The notes: generated from the letters alone by a model not told the origin. Shown: positions 8,974 to 17,159, counted from the stretch's first letter. The stretch is DNA of 60,774 bases from CAYXRK01 sp964467615 (GCA_964467615.1 CAYXRK010000005.1:1-60774); one strand, 5' to 3'. Numbers and translations: made by a program.

Positions 8974-9759
8974 GTGGCGGAAAATCCCACCAAAACTCAG
9001 ATTGAAAAGCTCGGCCAACGGTTACGAGAAGGACCGTCGACTGACGAGGATTTGAGGCTGCTAGACGAATACCGAAGATCGTTCGACGCGGCTTACGAAA
9101 CGGTCGCTCGCGGCATTCGCGAACAACTCGAATTGGCTGTGTCCGGCAGACGGGCAAAAACCGAGGTATCAATCGTTGCAAAGTTGCGACGTGGGAGCAC
9201 TAAGCTCTCCCAAATGCAAGACATTGCAGGATGCAGGATTCTTGTGCCCGATTACGCCGACCAAGAACGCATAGTTGAATCCATCTGTGGGTTATTTCCT
9301 GGCTCAAAGGTCTTCGATCGTCGTGAGAATACGAGCCACGGTTACCGTGCAGTCCATGTAGTCGCTCGCATTGAAGGACAGCCCGTTGAGATTCAAATTC
9401 GAACTGAGCTTCAACACTTGTGGGCGCAGACTTCTGAATGGTTGGCAGACAAGTTCGGCCAGGCGATTAAGTACGGCGGCGGTGATGAAGCTATTAGGAA
9501 GCATCTCACAGATACGTCGACTCTCTGCAAAGTAACCGAGGATTACGAGCGGAGGGTGATTGGCATCGAGGATTGCGAGCGAATGTTCATTAGCGTGCAC
9601 AATCGGCTCATGGAATCTTGCTCGGGAACCATTAAGTTTCGATACTTCGCTGCAATTCTCTTGATGCAAAGAATTGTGCGCGCGAATTTGACCCAACTAA
9701 TGGATCAAAGCGATAATTTTCGGGTAATAGCTGAAAAGGTGGAGTGGCTCGATTCATGA
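8974..9759 (+). CDS. RelA/SpoT-domain (alarmone synthetase-like) protein
   Basis: A 261-residue protein with a single RelA/SpoT nucleotidyltransferase domain and no HD hydrolase, TGS or ACT domain. Motifs: KLSQMQDIAGCRILV (metal-binding Asp), HGYRAVHVV (stacking Tyr) and VEIQIRTELQHLWAQ (catalytic Glu, then the QHLWA helix). An N-terminal charged helix and a C-terminal helical tail of ~90 residues flank it. The GTG start at 8974 has AAGGA 8 bases upstream; the open frame extends to 8899. It overlaps the next small gene by ATGA. Base composition is visibly lower in GC than its neighbours, suggesting transfer. It could make (p)ppGpp/(pp)pApp or, as in toxSAS toxins, modify tRNA; the sequence alone cannot decide. 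Confidence 0.85.
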   Translation: MAENPTKTQIEKLGQRLREGPSTDEDLRLLDEYRRSFDAAYETVARGIREQLELAVSGRRAKTEVSIVAKLRRGSTKLSQMQDIAGCRILVPDYADQERIVESICGLFPGSKVFDRRENTSHGYRAVHVVARIEGQPVEIQIRTELQHLWAQTSEWLADKFGQAIKYGGGDEAIRKHLTDTSTLCKVTEDYERRVIGIEDCERMFISVHNRLMESCSGTIKFRYFAAILLMQRIVRANLTQLMDQSDNFRVIAEKVEWLDS

Positions 9760-10001
9760 TTTTTTTGGTGCGATACAATCGCCACGCGGGTTCAACTGTT
9801 CTTTTTCGCTCATATCCTGATTCCGCACTGGAAGCCGCGCAAGACGAACGGCTTGAACTCGAACTCGAATTGAACCGCAAGGGCGTCGATGACGAGGTGG
9901 TGCTGCTCGACGCGGAGAGCCAAGACGCGTTACGTTTGACGCACGGGCGCTACTTTGAAGACGCCGATTTCAAACGCGAACCCGTCGCAAAGACGAATTA
10001 G
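9756..10001 (+). CDS. Small acidic partner of the RelA/SpoT-domain protein
   Basis: An 81-residue acidic protein (MIFLVRYNRHAG...) whose ATG overlaps the stop of the RelA/SpoT-domain gene by 4 bases, implying translational coupling. The centre is a Glu/Leu-rich helix (QDERLELELELN) followed by DDEVVLLDAESQDALRLTH and YFE. There is no known domain, signal or membrane segment. As far as I recall, comparable short proteins occur next to similar RelA/SpoT-domain genes, but I could not check. Its size, charge and coupling fit an antitoxin or regulatory partner; this role is inference. Confidence 0.7.
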   Translation: MIFLVRYNRHAGSTVLFRSYPDSALEAAQDERLELELELNRKGVDDEVVLLDAESQDALRLTHGRYFEDADFKREPVAKTN

Positions 10002-10015
10002 AGCAGGCCGATCGC

Positions 10016-11260
10016 CTAGCTCCGCGGTGCCTGCTTCCGGAAGTGTTGCCGCTCGGTGTGAATAATCTCCTCAATCCGCTGCCCGTCGCGGATTACGCCT
10101 AGCGTCACGTCCTTTCCCGCAATCGTGTTGAGCTGCATGTAGAGCACGACGTCCTTCGCGAACGCGTCCTTCTCGACGCCGTCCACCGAGTAGATGATGT
10201 CGCCTTCCTTGAGCGTGTGGATGCGCAACGGCTGCGCGCCGGGATCGACCTCGCTTACCTCGGACGCGAACCCATCGACCGGCAGGCCGTGCTCGGTCTT
10301 TCGCTCCGCGGTCAACGCCTCATTCCAGAAATACAACTGCGGCTCGACCGTCCAAAAGCGGAAGAACGTATCGGTCCACCACCATAGCTCCGGCAGGTTG
10401 ACCGTCAACTCATGCTCGATTCCGTTGCGCAGCACCGTAAAGAACGCCCGCGTCGCGTCGCGCGGCGTCTTGTCGTAGTGGTACTGCAAATCGCCGAACG
10501 TGTACGCGCGCTTCCGGTTCACCCCCGTGATAACGTCGCCCGGTTGCATCCCCGCCACCGCGACCGCGCCCTCGACTTCACCGACGACTAGACCCTTCGA
10601 AATGTCCAGATGTATGCCGATGGTTTTGATGTCCGGCGACTGATAGATGAACGTCTTTCGATCGAGCGTCCCCGCCGCCTCCATCATCTGCGCACGATAG
10701 TCGTTGATAAGGTGACACTCGATACAACGTCCACCGCTTTCGTTTCTTAACAGTTCTATGTCGCGCGAATACAACGGCGCGGGCTTCGGCGGCGCAGGGA
10801 GTTCGCCGCGTTTCGCCCGCTCGTGAAGTTCGATGCCCTTGGCGAGCGCGATCTCGAAGCTGTCGAGATTGAGGTACGTCTCGCCGGATTTCGCGTCGCG
10901 GCCGCCGTAGCGCAGGTAAATCTGCTCGTCGCCGTTCATCAAATAGAAATAGGTCGGGTTGTGCAGGTCGTGATCGAACAGGCCGATATTGACCTCGGTC
11001 ATATCGACTATCCGCGCGCGGACATACTGCTCCAGCAACTCCCTGCGGCGTGAATCGGGCGGCGACTGCACAACCTGTGCGTCGAATCGGCGTCCGTTAA
11101 TTCAAGGCACGCAACGGAATTCGATGAGCAGCGGCAGCCCCGAACTCTTCGCCTCGGCCAACGCCTCCGCGTAATGCGGGAAGAACGTCAAGTCCTCCGC
11201 AAACGCGAGCGTGGCGAGAGAGAGCGCGACGGACGCCGTTATCTGGCGAATTTTCCCCAT
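10016..11260 (-). CDS. Trx7/PDZ domain-containing selenoprotein (UGA read as selenocysteine)
   Basis: Two collinear ORFs in one frame (11260-11105 and 11101-10016) are separated by a single TGA at 11104-11102. Read through, they give one 414-residue protein: signal peptide (MGKIRQITASVALSLATLAFA), thioredoxin-like domain with C50-V-P-U53, a CIECH motif at residues 179-183, and two PDZ-like segments (GMQPGDVITGVNRKRAY; LKEGDIIYSVDG). GGAG precedes the ATG at 11260. The layout matches the family named Trx7/PDZ domain-containing (seleno)protein. A hairpin lies 18 bases after the TGA. An in-frame stop inactivating the gene is the alternative, but downstream coding stays intact. Likely a periplasmic redox protein. 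Confidence 0.85.
11064..11083 (-). promoter_or_regulatory. Candidate bacterial SECIS hairpin
   Basis: Beginning 18 bases after the in-frame TGA, the mRNA can fold GAC-GCACA / GGU / UGUGC-A-GUC: five contiguous pairs plus three more across a one-base bulge, with a G-containing apical loop 27-29 bases from the UGA. Position and loop fit the loose bacterial SECIS rules recognised by SelB. It is inside the coding region, as bacterial SECIS elements are. Confidence 0.55.
11102..11104 (-). other. In-frame TGA predicted to encode selenocysteine
   Basis: This TGA follows codons for Cys-Val-Pro, forming a C-x-x-U redox site in the thioredoxin-like domain. The reading frame is open on both sides, for 52 codons upstream and more than 360 codons downstream. 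Confidence 0.8.
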
Positions 11261-11282
11261 GGTTCTCCAACAAAAAGACGGA

Positions 11283-11312
11283 ATTCTAAACGAACCGGTC
11301 TGCCCGGTCACA
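11283..11312 (-). promoter_or_regulatory. Candidate promoter of the selenoprotein gene
   Basis: On the minus strand, TGTGAC (11312-11307), an 18-base spacer and TAGAAT (11288-11283), about 23 bases ahead of the ATG at 11260. The -35 is weak. It shares the intergenic region with the divergent SBP56 promoter. Confidence 0.35.
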
Positions 11313-11391
11313 GCGTGAAACACCAGTCCGCCGGAAAAGGATCGCGCGCGACATATCCGGGTATCAGACTTTCGTAATCCTCGCCGAACGC

Positions 11392-11420
11392 TTGAACTTG
11401 TGGGCAGAATCTACTATAAG
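11392..11420 (+). promoter_or_regulatory. Sigma70-type promoter of the SBP56 gene
   Basis: TTGAAC (11392-11397), a 17-base spacer and TATAAG (11415-11420), close to the sigma70 consensus with ideal spacing. The predicted start near 11427 leaves a leader of about 30 bases carrying AAGGAG before the ATG at 11457. Confidence 0.6.
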
Positions 11421-11456
11421 TGCCAACGCACGTCCACAAAACGTAAGGAGAAGACC

Positions 11457-12818
11457 ATGAGCGACCAGCAGAACCATTGTTGCGGGCCGGGCTACGCCTC
11501 CCCCGAGGCCGCCATGAAATCCGGACCCGAGAAAATCCTCTACGTCATCGGCGTCCACACGGGCACAGCGGCGGGGAAACTGCCCGACTTTTTGGCGACG
11601 ATTGACGCCGATCCCGACTCGAAGACCTACTCGCAAATCATCCACCGGCTGCCGATGCCGAACATTGGCGACGAGTTGCACCACTACGGTTGGAACGCGT
11701 GCAGCTCGTGCCACGGCGACTCTTCGAAGAAACGCCGTTTCATCGTCGCGGGCGGACTGGCATCGAGCCGCATTCACGTTATCGATACGCAGGACCCCCG
11801 CGCACCGAAATTGCACAAGGTGATCGAGCCGGAAGAGCTCTTCAAGAAGGCGAACCTATCCGCGCCGCACACCGTCCACTGCCTCGCCGACGGCCACGTG
11901 ATGATCTCCATGCTCGGCGACGCTCAGGGCAATGGCCCCGGCGGGTTCCTGCTGTTAGACGGGAATTTCGACATCGCTGGCCGCTGGGAAAAGAAGAACA
12001 CAGGCATGGTCTACAACTACGACTTCTGGTATCAGCCCCAACACAACGTGATGGTAAGCACCGAGTGGGCCGCGCCGAACACGTTCCGCAAAGGCTTCGA
12101 TCTCGCCGACGTGCAAGCGGACAAATATGGCCACCGGCTGCACTTCTGGAATTGGAAAACGCACGACCTCGAGCAGACCGTAGATATCGGCGAGAACGGC
12201 CTGGTTCCGCTCGAAGTGCGCTTCCACCACAACCCCGCCAGCACGCATGGCTACGTCGGCGCGGCGCTTTCGAGTCAGATTTGGCATTGGCACAAACCCA
12301 ACGGCAAATGGGACGTGAGTTCGGTGATTCAGGTGCCGTCGGTCGAGCACAAGGGTTGGGACATTCCCGTTCCCGGCCTCATCAGCGACGTCATCATTTC
12401 GCTCGACGATCGCTTCCTCTATTTCGCCAACTGGCTGCACGGCGACTTGCGGCAATACGACATCAGCGACCCGCTACATCCCAAACTCACCGGCCGGTTG
12501 TGGCTCGGCGGCGTGCTCGGCAAGACGCCCGCAAAAGCGGACCTTCCGCCGGGCGGCCCGCAGATGCTGCAACTCAGCCTCGACGGCAAGCGGTTGTTCG
12601 TCACCAGTTCCCTCTTCAGCGTGTGGGACAACCAGTTCTATCCCGACATGGCGAACAAAGGATCGTATCTCGTGCAGGTGGACTGCGATACGGCCAAAGG
12701 CGGCATGAAGCTGAACGGCCGCTTCTATGTCGACTTCGGCGCACTACCTGACGGTCCCGCCCGCGCGCACGAAGTCCGCTACCCCGGCGGTGACTGCACC
12801 AGCGACATTTGGCTGTAG
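11457..12818 (+). CDS. Selenium-binding protein SBP56 / methanethiol oxidase family
   Basis: A 453-residue protein of the SBP56 family, whose characterised members oxidise methanethiol to formaldehyde, H2S and H2O2. It starts MSDQQNHCCGPGYASP with AAGGAG 6 bases upstream of ATG. Family segments include the HHYGWNACSSCHG cysteine region, the HTVHCLADG and GFLLLDG propeller blades, STEWAAPNTF, and a C-terminal SFS-like stretch (SSLFSVWDNQFYP). It is divergent from the selenoprotein gene and has its own promoter. No export signal is visible at the N-terminus, unlike some bacterial members. The substrate is inferred from the family only. Confidence 0.93.
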   Translation: MSDQQNHCCGPGYASPEAAMKSGPEKILYVIGVHTGTAAGKLPDFLATIDADPDSKTYSQIIHRLPMPNIGDELHHYGWNACSSCHGDSSKKRRFIVAGGLASSRIHVIDTQDPRAPKLHKVIEPEELFKKANLSAPHTVHCLADGHVMISMLGDAQGNGPGGFLLLDGNFDIAGRWEKKNTGMVYNYDFWYQPQHNVMVSTEWAAPNTFRKGFDLADVQADKYGHRLHFWNWKTHDLEQTVDIGENGLVPLEVRFHHNPASTHGYVGAALSSQIWHWHKPNGKWDVSSVIQVPSVEHKGWDIPVPGLISDVIISLDDRFLYFANWLHGDLRQYDISDPLHPKLTGRLWLGGVLGKTPAKADLPPGGPQMLQLSLDGKRLFVTSSLFSVWDNQFYPDMANKGSYLVQVDCDTAKGGMKLNGRFYVDFGALPDGPARAHEVRYPGGDCTSDIWL

Positions 12819-12837
12819 CGCCGATTTGCAATCGGCG
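12819..12837 (+). repeat. Perfect hairpin just after the SBP56 stop codon
   Basis: CGCCGAT, loop TTGCA, ATCGGCG: a 7-bp perfect stem starting right after the TAG. No T-tract follows, so it is either a weak terminator or one of the short palindromic repeats of this genome. Confidence 0.45.
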
Positions 12838-12874
12838 TCGCCTGGGCGCCCCGCCTCCCGTCAACTGCAAAGTA

Positions 12875-12996
12875 TGTGGGGCAGCCGCCCTCGGCTGCCA
12901 GCCCCTGCGGCACGACCGCATAACAACTTTGAACCTGGCCCGCGTCTTCTTTATCAAGGTATTCATCGCCCTCGGCTGCTAGCCCCTCGCGGCGCG
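12875..12996 (+). repeat. Dispersed GC-rich palindromic repeat, two degenerate copies
   Basis: Bases 12875-12899 form an element that contains the inverted halves GGCAGCCG and CGGCTGCC. A second, shortened copy starts at 12967; comparing 12886-12914 with 12967-12996 shows a direct repeat of about 28 bases with a few changes. The exact reverse complement of 12875-12899 recurs at 45257-45281. These intergenic copies, between SBP56 and the cyclase gene, look like a REP-type family. Confidence 0.65.
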
Positions 12997-13025
12997 CGAA
13001 CACACTCGTGCACAATAGCCGGGCC

Positions 13026-15035
13026 ATGACGACTTCGCAGAACTCCCGCGTGCTCACGCTGGTCTTCACCGACTTGGCGGGCTCGACCGCGCTCAAGGCT
13101 CAGCGCGGCGATGCGGCCGCCGACGAACTCATCGCGCGGCACCGCGAGCACGTCACGCGGCTGGCCGCGGAAGGCGAGGGCAGCGTCATAAGCTGGGCGG
13201 GAGACGGCTGCTTTCTGACCTTCGAGACGGCGAGCGCCGCCGTCGTGTTCTCATTGCGTTTGCAGCAGATTCACAAGTACGAGGCGGACCTGCCCGGCGT
13301 GCGCGCCGGGATTCACATGGGCGAGGTCTCCGTGCGATCCGGCGAGGGCGGCCGGCAAGTCGACGGCTTGATCGTGGATCTGACCGCGCGGATTTCCGGC
13401 CTGGCCCGCGCAGGCCAGGTCTTGATATCTGCGCCGGTGAACCAGAGCGCCAAGCAGCGGCTCGGCATCTACGAATTCGGCCAACCCATTCGCTGGGAAA
13501 ACTACGGCCCGTATACCTTGAAGGGATTCGACGAGCCGGTGGAAATCCGCGAGGCCGGGCTGGAGAACGTCTCGCCGTTCCTGGCGCCCGAAGCGAGCGA
13601 AAAGGCCTGGCCCGCGCAAGCAGAACGCGCCATCGATGGCAAACGCGTGATCCGCAAGATCGCGGTATTGCCCTTTACGAACATCTCGGACAATTCCGAG
13701 CAGGAGTGGTTCGTCGATGGGATGACCGAAATCCTCATCGCGGAACTGGCGAAAATCAAGGCGCTGACCGTGATCTCGCGCACCTCCGCGATGCACTACA
13801 AGAAGTCCACGAAGCCGCTGCCGGACATCGCGCGCGAGCTGGGCGTTGACGCCCTCGTCGAGGGCGCCGTGATGCGCGCGGGGGACCGCTTGCGCATTAC
13901 GGCGCAGCTCATCGACGCCGGCAGCGACGCGCACCTCTGGGCCGAGCGCTACGACGGCACGATGGAAGAGGTCCTTGATCTCCAGAGCAACGTGGCGCTC
14001 GCCATCGCGAAGGAAGTCAACGTGGCGCTAACTCCGGAGGAAGCCGCGCCGCGAAAACTGTCGCGGCTGGTCAATCCCGCGGCCTTCGATTTGCTGATGC
14101 AAGCGAGATACAAGATTCATGTGGACAACATCGAGGGATTCAACGAGGCGATCCAGTGTGTCGAGGAGGCACTGACAATCGATCCGGAGTACGCCGACGC
14201 GTACGCCTGGCTGGCCGCGATCTATGCCCAACACATTGCGTACGGGACCGTGGACCACGAGCGCGCCTATTTCCGCGCCCGGACCGCGGCGCAGGAGGCT
14301 ATACGGCTCGGCGGCGAATCCGCGCTCGCCCTGTTTGCGCTGGCCCAGGTGACGCGCACGCAGGAATGGGACTGGGATACGGCGCTGGAGTACGCGCTTC
14401 GTGCGGAGGCCCTCGATCCAAGCGATTCCAACATTCAAAGCATCTGCGGATTGACGTTTACCTATGGAGGCAATTACGCCCAGGCCCACCGGCGCTTCGT
14501 CCGCGCCATCGACACCGATCCGCTGAATCCACTACCCTACCTGGGTATGGGGGCGCAGCTGCTCGCGGAGCGCCGCTATGACGATGCGCTACGCTTCGTG
14601 GACGATAAGATCAAACAGTTCCCTAAGCTTGCTTTACTCCGGTCATTTTATGTCCTGTCGTATTTGATGAAGGGGGATCGTGCGAGGGCGATCGAGGAGT
14701 CGCGTGCTCTCGCCGAGTCGGGGTCGGACCAAACGCCCGATGCTTTGGGACTTGCTGGCGCTTGTTGTGCGTTGGGCGGCGATGTTCGGGCCGCGGAAGC
14801 CTACCTCGCCGAACTGCGCGCACACCCGCGCCAGGACCTGGTCAAGTCGTTTGACTTCGCAGTTATTCTTGCCTCGCTCGGGCGCATGGAAGAGTCATAC
14901 CCCTACTTTGAGCGGTCCTACCGTGATCGCGACTTCATTCTTGCTTGGATGACTCTCGTCCACTTCTTTGAACTCCCGCCGTTCAAAGACGATGAACGAA
15001 TCCAGCGCCTTATCGCCCGCATCGGCATCAAGTAA
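13026..15035 (+). CDS. Class III adenylate/guanylate cyclase domain protein with FlgO-like domain and TPRs
   Basis: A 669-residue cytoplasmic protein. Residues ~1-165 form a class III cyclase homology domain: the metal-binding Asp of VFTDLAGST, the segment ISWAGDGCFLTF with the second Asp, and VRAGIHMGEV. Residues ~215-330 (IAVLPFTNISDN through ERYDG) are the FlgO-like domain common in these cyclase-TPR fusions. The rest is a TPR array (AIQCVEEALTIDPEYADAY and similar). The product could be cAMP or cGMP. The substrate-specifying Lys/Asp were not resolved by eye. Start at 13026 (MTTSQNSR) rather than 13008. A cNMP-binding protein is encoded elsewhere in the window at 3989-4477; a link is speculative. 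Confidence 0.88.
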   Translation: MTTSQNSRVLTLVFTDLAGSTALKAQRGDAAADELIARHREHVTRLAAEGEGSVISWAGDGCFLTFETASAAVVFSLRLQQIHKYEADLPGVRAGIHMGEVSVRSGEGGRQVDGLIVDLTARISGLARAGQVLISAPVNQSAKQRLGIYEFGQPIRWENYGPYTLKGFDEPVEIREAGLENVSPFLAPEASEKAWPAQAERAIDGKRVIRKIAVLPFTNISDNSEQEWFVDGMTEILIAELAKIKALTVISRTSAMHYKKSTKPLPDIARELGVDALVEGAVMRAGDRLRITAQLIDAGSDAHLWAERYDGTMEEVLDLQSNVALAIAKEVNVALTPEEAAPRKLSRLVNPAAFDLLMQARYKIHVDNIEGFNEAIQCVEEALTIDPEYADAYAWLAAIYAQHIAYGTVDHERAYFRARTAAQEAIRLGGESALALFALAQVTRTQEWDWDTALEYALRAEALDPSDSNIQSICGLTFTYGGNYAQAHRRFVRAIDTDPLNPLPYLGMGAQLLAERRYDDALRFVDDKIKQFPKLALLRSFYVLSYLMKGDRARAIEESRALAESGSDQTPDALGLAGACCALGGDVRAAEAYLAELRAHPRQDLVKSFDFAVILASLGRMEESYPYFERSYRDRDFILAWMTLVHFFELPPFKDDERIQRLIARIGIK

Positions 15036-15066
15036 CGCCCGCCAAAGCACCCCAAAATCTCCCGTG

Positions 15067-15087
15067 GCATGTGCTTCCAGCCCATGC
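15067..15087 (+). repeat. Short dispersed palindrome (copy 1)
   Basis: A near-perfect 21-base palindrome built on GCATG...CATGC with GCTTCCAGC in the middle. Its reverse complement, with two mismatches, recurs at 40704-40724. Both lie just after a gene. Confidence 0.5.
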
Positions 15088-15132
15088 TGCTACCCCAAAT
15101 TCCTCAACCCCATCCCGAACGACCGTGCAACA

Positions 15133-15168
15133 CTCCCCTCCCTTGACAAGGGAGGGGCCAGGGGAGGC
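15133..15168 (+). repeat. CCCCTCCCTT inverted repeat, possible terminator
   Basis: CCCCTCCCTT, a 3-base loop and AAGGGAGGGG (15135-15157) make a strong 10-bp hairpin, followed by another GGGGAGG half. It lies between convergent genes, the cyclase on the plus strand and the EamA transporter on the minus strand, so it could act as a bidirectional terminator. Similar sequences occur as dispersed repeats in many genomes. Confidence 0.5.
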
Positions 15169-15224
15169 CTATTGTACTCTGAGTTACTAAATCGCGATGA
15201 ACTGTTCATTTCGGAAGTTCCGGT

Positions 15225-16163
15225 TCAGTGCGCGTGGCGTTGGGCCCAGAAGGTGCCGAGGATTATCGTGGCGCAGGCGATGAGCAGGAGCACTGTGAGG
15301 GTCTCGCCGAGGATGATGGCGGAGGCGGCCAGCGTGACGACGGGCATTGCCATTTGCGTCGAGCCGATGCGTCCGATGCCGGTGTGACCGAGGGCGTAGA
15401 ACCAGAACGCGTAGCCCGCGAGCGATGAGAAGATAGACATCCAGCCGATGGCGAGCCAGCCGTTCAGGGGCACGGCGCGCCAATCCGTGTGGCCGGCGAT
15501 TGCGCCGAAGATCGGGACCAACACGACGAGCGCGACGGCGAGACTCCAAAACGTTGTGGCAAAGGTGCCGATTTTTGGAGAGAGTGAGCCGCCGGCGATG
15601 TAGCCGCACGCGCAGATTACGGTGCCGGCGAGCACGATGAGGTCGCCCGTTGCGCTTGCGCCGTCCGGGCTGGATGCGGTGCGGTCGGTGATAAGAAGTA
15701 TGGTCCCCGCGAACGCGATCGCAGCGCCAAACCACCAACCGGCGTGGGGCCGGTGTCGAACGATTGTGGCCGCGCCGAGCACGGTAAAGACCGGAATGAT
15801 CGCCATGATGAGGGCCGTGTGACCGGCGGTGGTCCGCGCGACGCCGAGACTCATGAAGATGGGCCACGCGGCAAAATTGCACATGCCCGCGGTGGCGAGC
15901 AACGCGATATCGTGGGTGCGGCGAGGAAACGGCAGCCGCAACGCGAGCGCGATGCCCAACGCGAAGAGGCCAGCGATCATCGAGCGCAGCACTCCCGCGG
16001 TGAGGCCGTCCAAGTAGCCGACGGCGATCTTGTTGGCCACGGCTGTACCGCTCCAAAGCACGAGCGTGGCTAACGCGGCCGCGTATCCCGTCCAGCGTTC
16101 GGTAATCAGGGCCGGCGCGGAGACGGAGACTGAGTCGAATGTGTCTACTGATTCTTGGGTCAC
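15225..16163 (-). CDS. DMT superfamily (EamA) transporter
   Basis: A 312-residue membrane protein with about ten hydrophobic helices in two homologous halves, typical of EamA/RhaT drug-metabolite exporters (TERWTGYAAALATLVLWSGTAVANK at the first helix split over the loop; ALGHTGIGRIGSTQMAMPVVT at the conserved ninth-helix region). It probably exports a small metabolite from the cytoplasm; the substrate cannot be inferred. GTG start at 16163 with AAGGA about 10 bases upstream. It is divergent from glpF, sharing a 234-base regulatory region, and convergent with the cyclase gene. Confidence 0.9.
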   Translation of the reverse strand: MTQESVDTFDSVSVSAPALITERWTGYAAALATLVLWSGTAVANKIAVGYLDGLTAGVLRSMIAGLFALGIALALRLPFPRRTHDIALLATAGMCNFAAWPIFMSLGVARTTAGHTALIMAIIPVFTVLGAATIVRHRPHAGWWFGAAIAFAGTILLITDRTASSPDGASATGDLIVLAGTVICACGYIAGGSLSPKIGTFATTFWSLAVALVVLVPIFGAIAGHTDWRAVPLNGWLAIGWMSIFSSLAGYAFWFYALGHTGIGRIGSTQMAMPVVTLAASAIILGETLTVLLLIACATIILGTFWAQRHAH

Positions 16164-16397
16164 GGGATTGCGATCCTTCTACCAGGTCCGAAGCATGCAC
16201 ACTATACGTGGCCTGGTCGCCGACGCGCGGACATCCGATTTATCGCTGGAACGGGGACAGCGCCGAACTACCGTGAATCACGAACGAAAAACGTCGGGTC
16301 GATGGGCCTCTGCGGGCGCGCTCGGAATTATGCTTGCGTGGCGGGGCAGAAATATGAATAGTGTTCCGTTCGGGCACGTAGCGGAGGGGAATGGGAC
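16164..16397. other. Intergenic region between the EamA gene and glpF
   Basis: This 234-base divergent region must hold both promoters. I see AGGGGAATGGGAC ahead of the glpF ATG, and a TTGCGT (near 16333) with AATAGT 17 bases downstream as a weak plus-strand promoter. No hairpin or operator stands out. Confidence 0.3.
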
Positions 16398-17159
16398 ATG
16401 AATGTTTTTCTCGCGGAAGTAGTGGGGACGGCAATTCTGGTTTTATTGGGCGACGGCGTTGTCGCGAACGTGGTGCTGAGCAAAACCAAAGGAAACAACG
16501 CGGGATGGATCGTGATTACCGCCGGTTGGGGGTTCGCGGTTGCGGTGGGCGCGTACTCGGTAGGGCGCATCAGCGGGGCGCACCTGAATCCAGCGGTGAC
16601 GCTGGGGCTCGCCGCAATCGGATCGATTGGTTGGAACCAAGTTCCTACATACTTCGCAGGTGAAATGGTCGGCGCGATTCTGGGCGCGGTGTTGGTTTAC
16701 CTCGCGTATCTGCCGCATTGGAAGGAGACGCCGGATCCTGCGTCGAAGTTGGCGGTGTTCTGCACGGGCCCGGCGATTCGTTCGACCGTGCCAAATCTGA
16801 TTTGCGAAATCATCGGTACGGCGCTGTTGCTTTTCGGCATTCTGGCGATTGGCGCGAACGGAGGCGCGATTAAGGACGCGAGTGAGATCGACATGTCGGC
16901 GGTATTTGGAACGGGCATCGCGCCGCTGCTGGTCGGAATTTTGGTGTGGGCGATTGGCCTCTCGCTTGGCGGCCCGACGGGGTATGCAATTAATCCGGCG
17001 CGCGATTTGGGGCCGCGCATCGCGCACGCAATTCTGCCGATTCCCGGCAAGGGCGATTCGGATTGGAGTTACTCGTGGATTCCCGTCGTGGGGCCGTTGA
17101 TTGGGGGAGCGATCGGGGCGTTGTTGTTTCAGATGGTGAATGGGCAGTTCGGCGCGTGA
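16398..17159 (+). CDS. glpF: MIP family channel, glycerol facilitator type
   Basis: A 253-residue six-helix channel with both half-helix motifs: SGAHLNPAVT and YAINPARDLGPR. The Asp after the second NPA (NPARD) marks the glycerol-conducting branch rather than water-specific aquaporins. It lies in the inner membrane and admits glycerol by facilitated diffusion. It is followed 69 bases later by glpK, so the pair traps glycerol as glycerol 3-phosphate. No glycerol-3-phosphate dehydrogenase or GlpR regulator is nearby. Confidence 0.93.
   Translation: MNVFLAEVVGTAILVLLGDGVVANVVLSKTKGNNAGWIVITAGWGFAVAVGAYSVGRISGAHLNPAVTLGLAAIGSIGWNQVPTYFAGEMVGAILGAVLVYLAYLPHWKETPDPASKLAVFCTGPAIRSTVPNLICEIIGTALLLFGILAIGANGGAIKDASEIDMSAVFGTGIAPLLVGILVWAIGLSLGGPTGYAINPARDLGPRIAHAILPIPGKGDSDWSYSWIPVVGPLIGGAIGALLFQMVNGQFGA

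Noticed and set aside
11102..11104. The TGA as a sequencing error or pseudogene mark in the Trx7/PDZ gene.
   Set aside because: The frame is unchanged, flanking coding is intact, and the codon lies at the second redox position of a C-x-x-C/U motif, where Sec is expected.
11400..11456. Upstream extension of SBP56 to the GTG-like start of the longer frame at 11400.
   Set aside because: It would place the start inside the -10 and first transcribed bases; AAGGAG supports ATG 11457.
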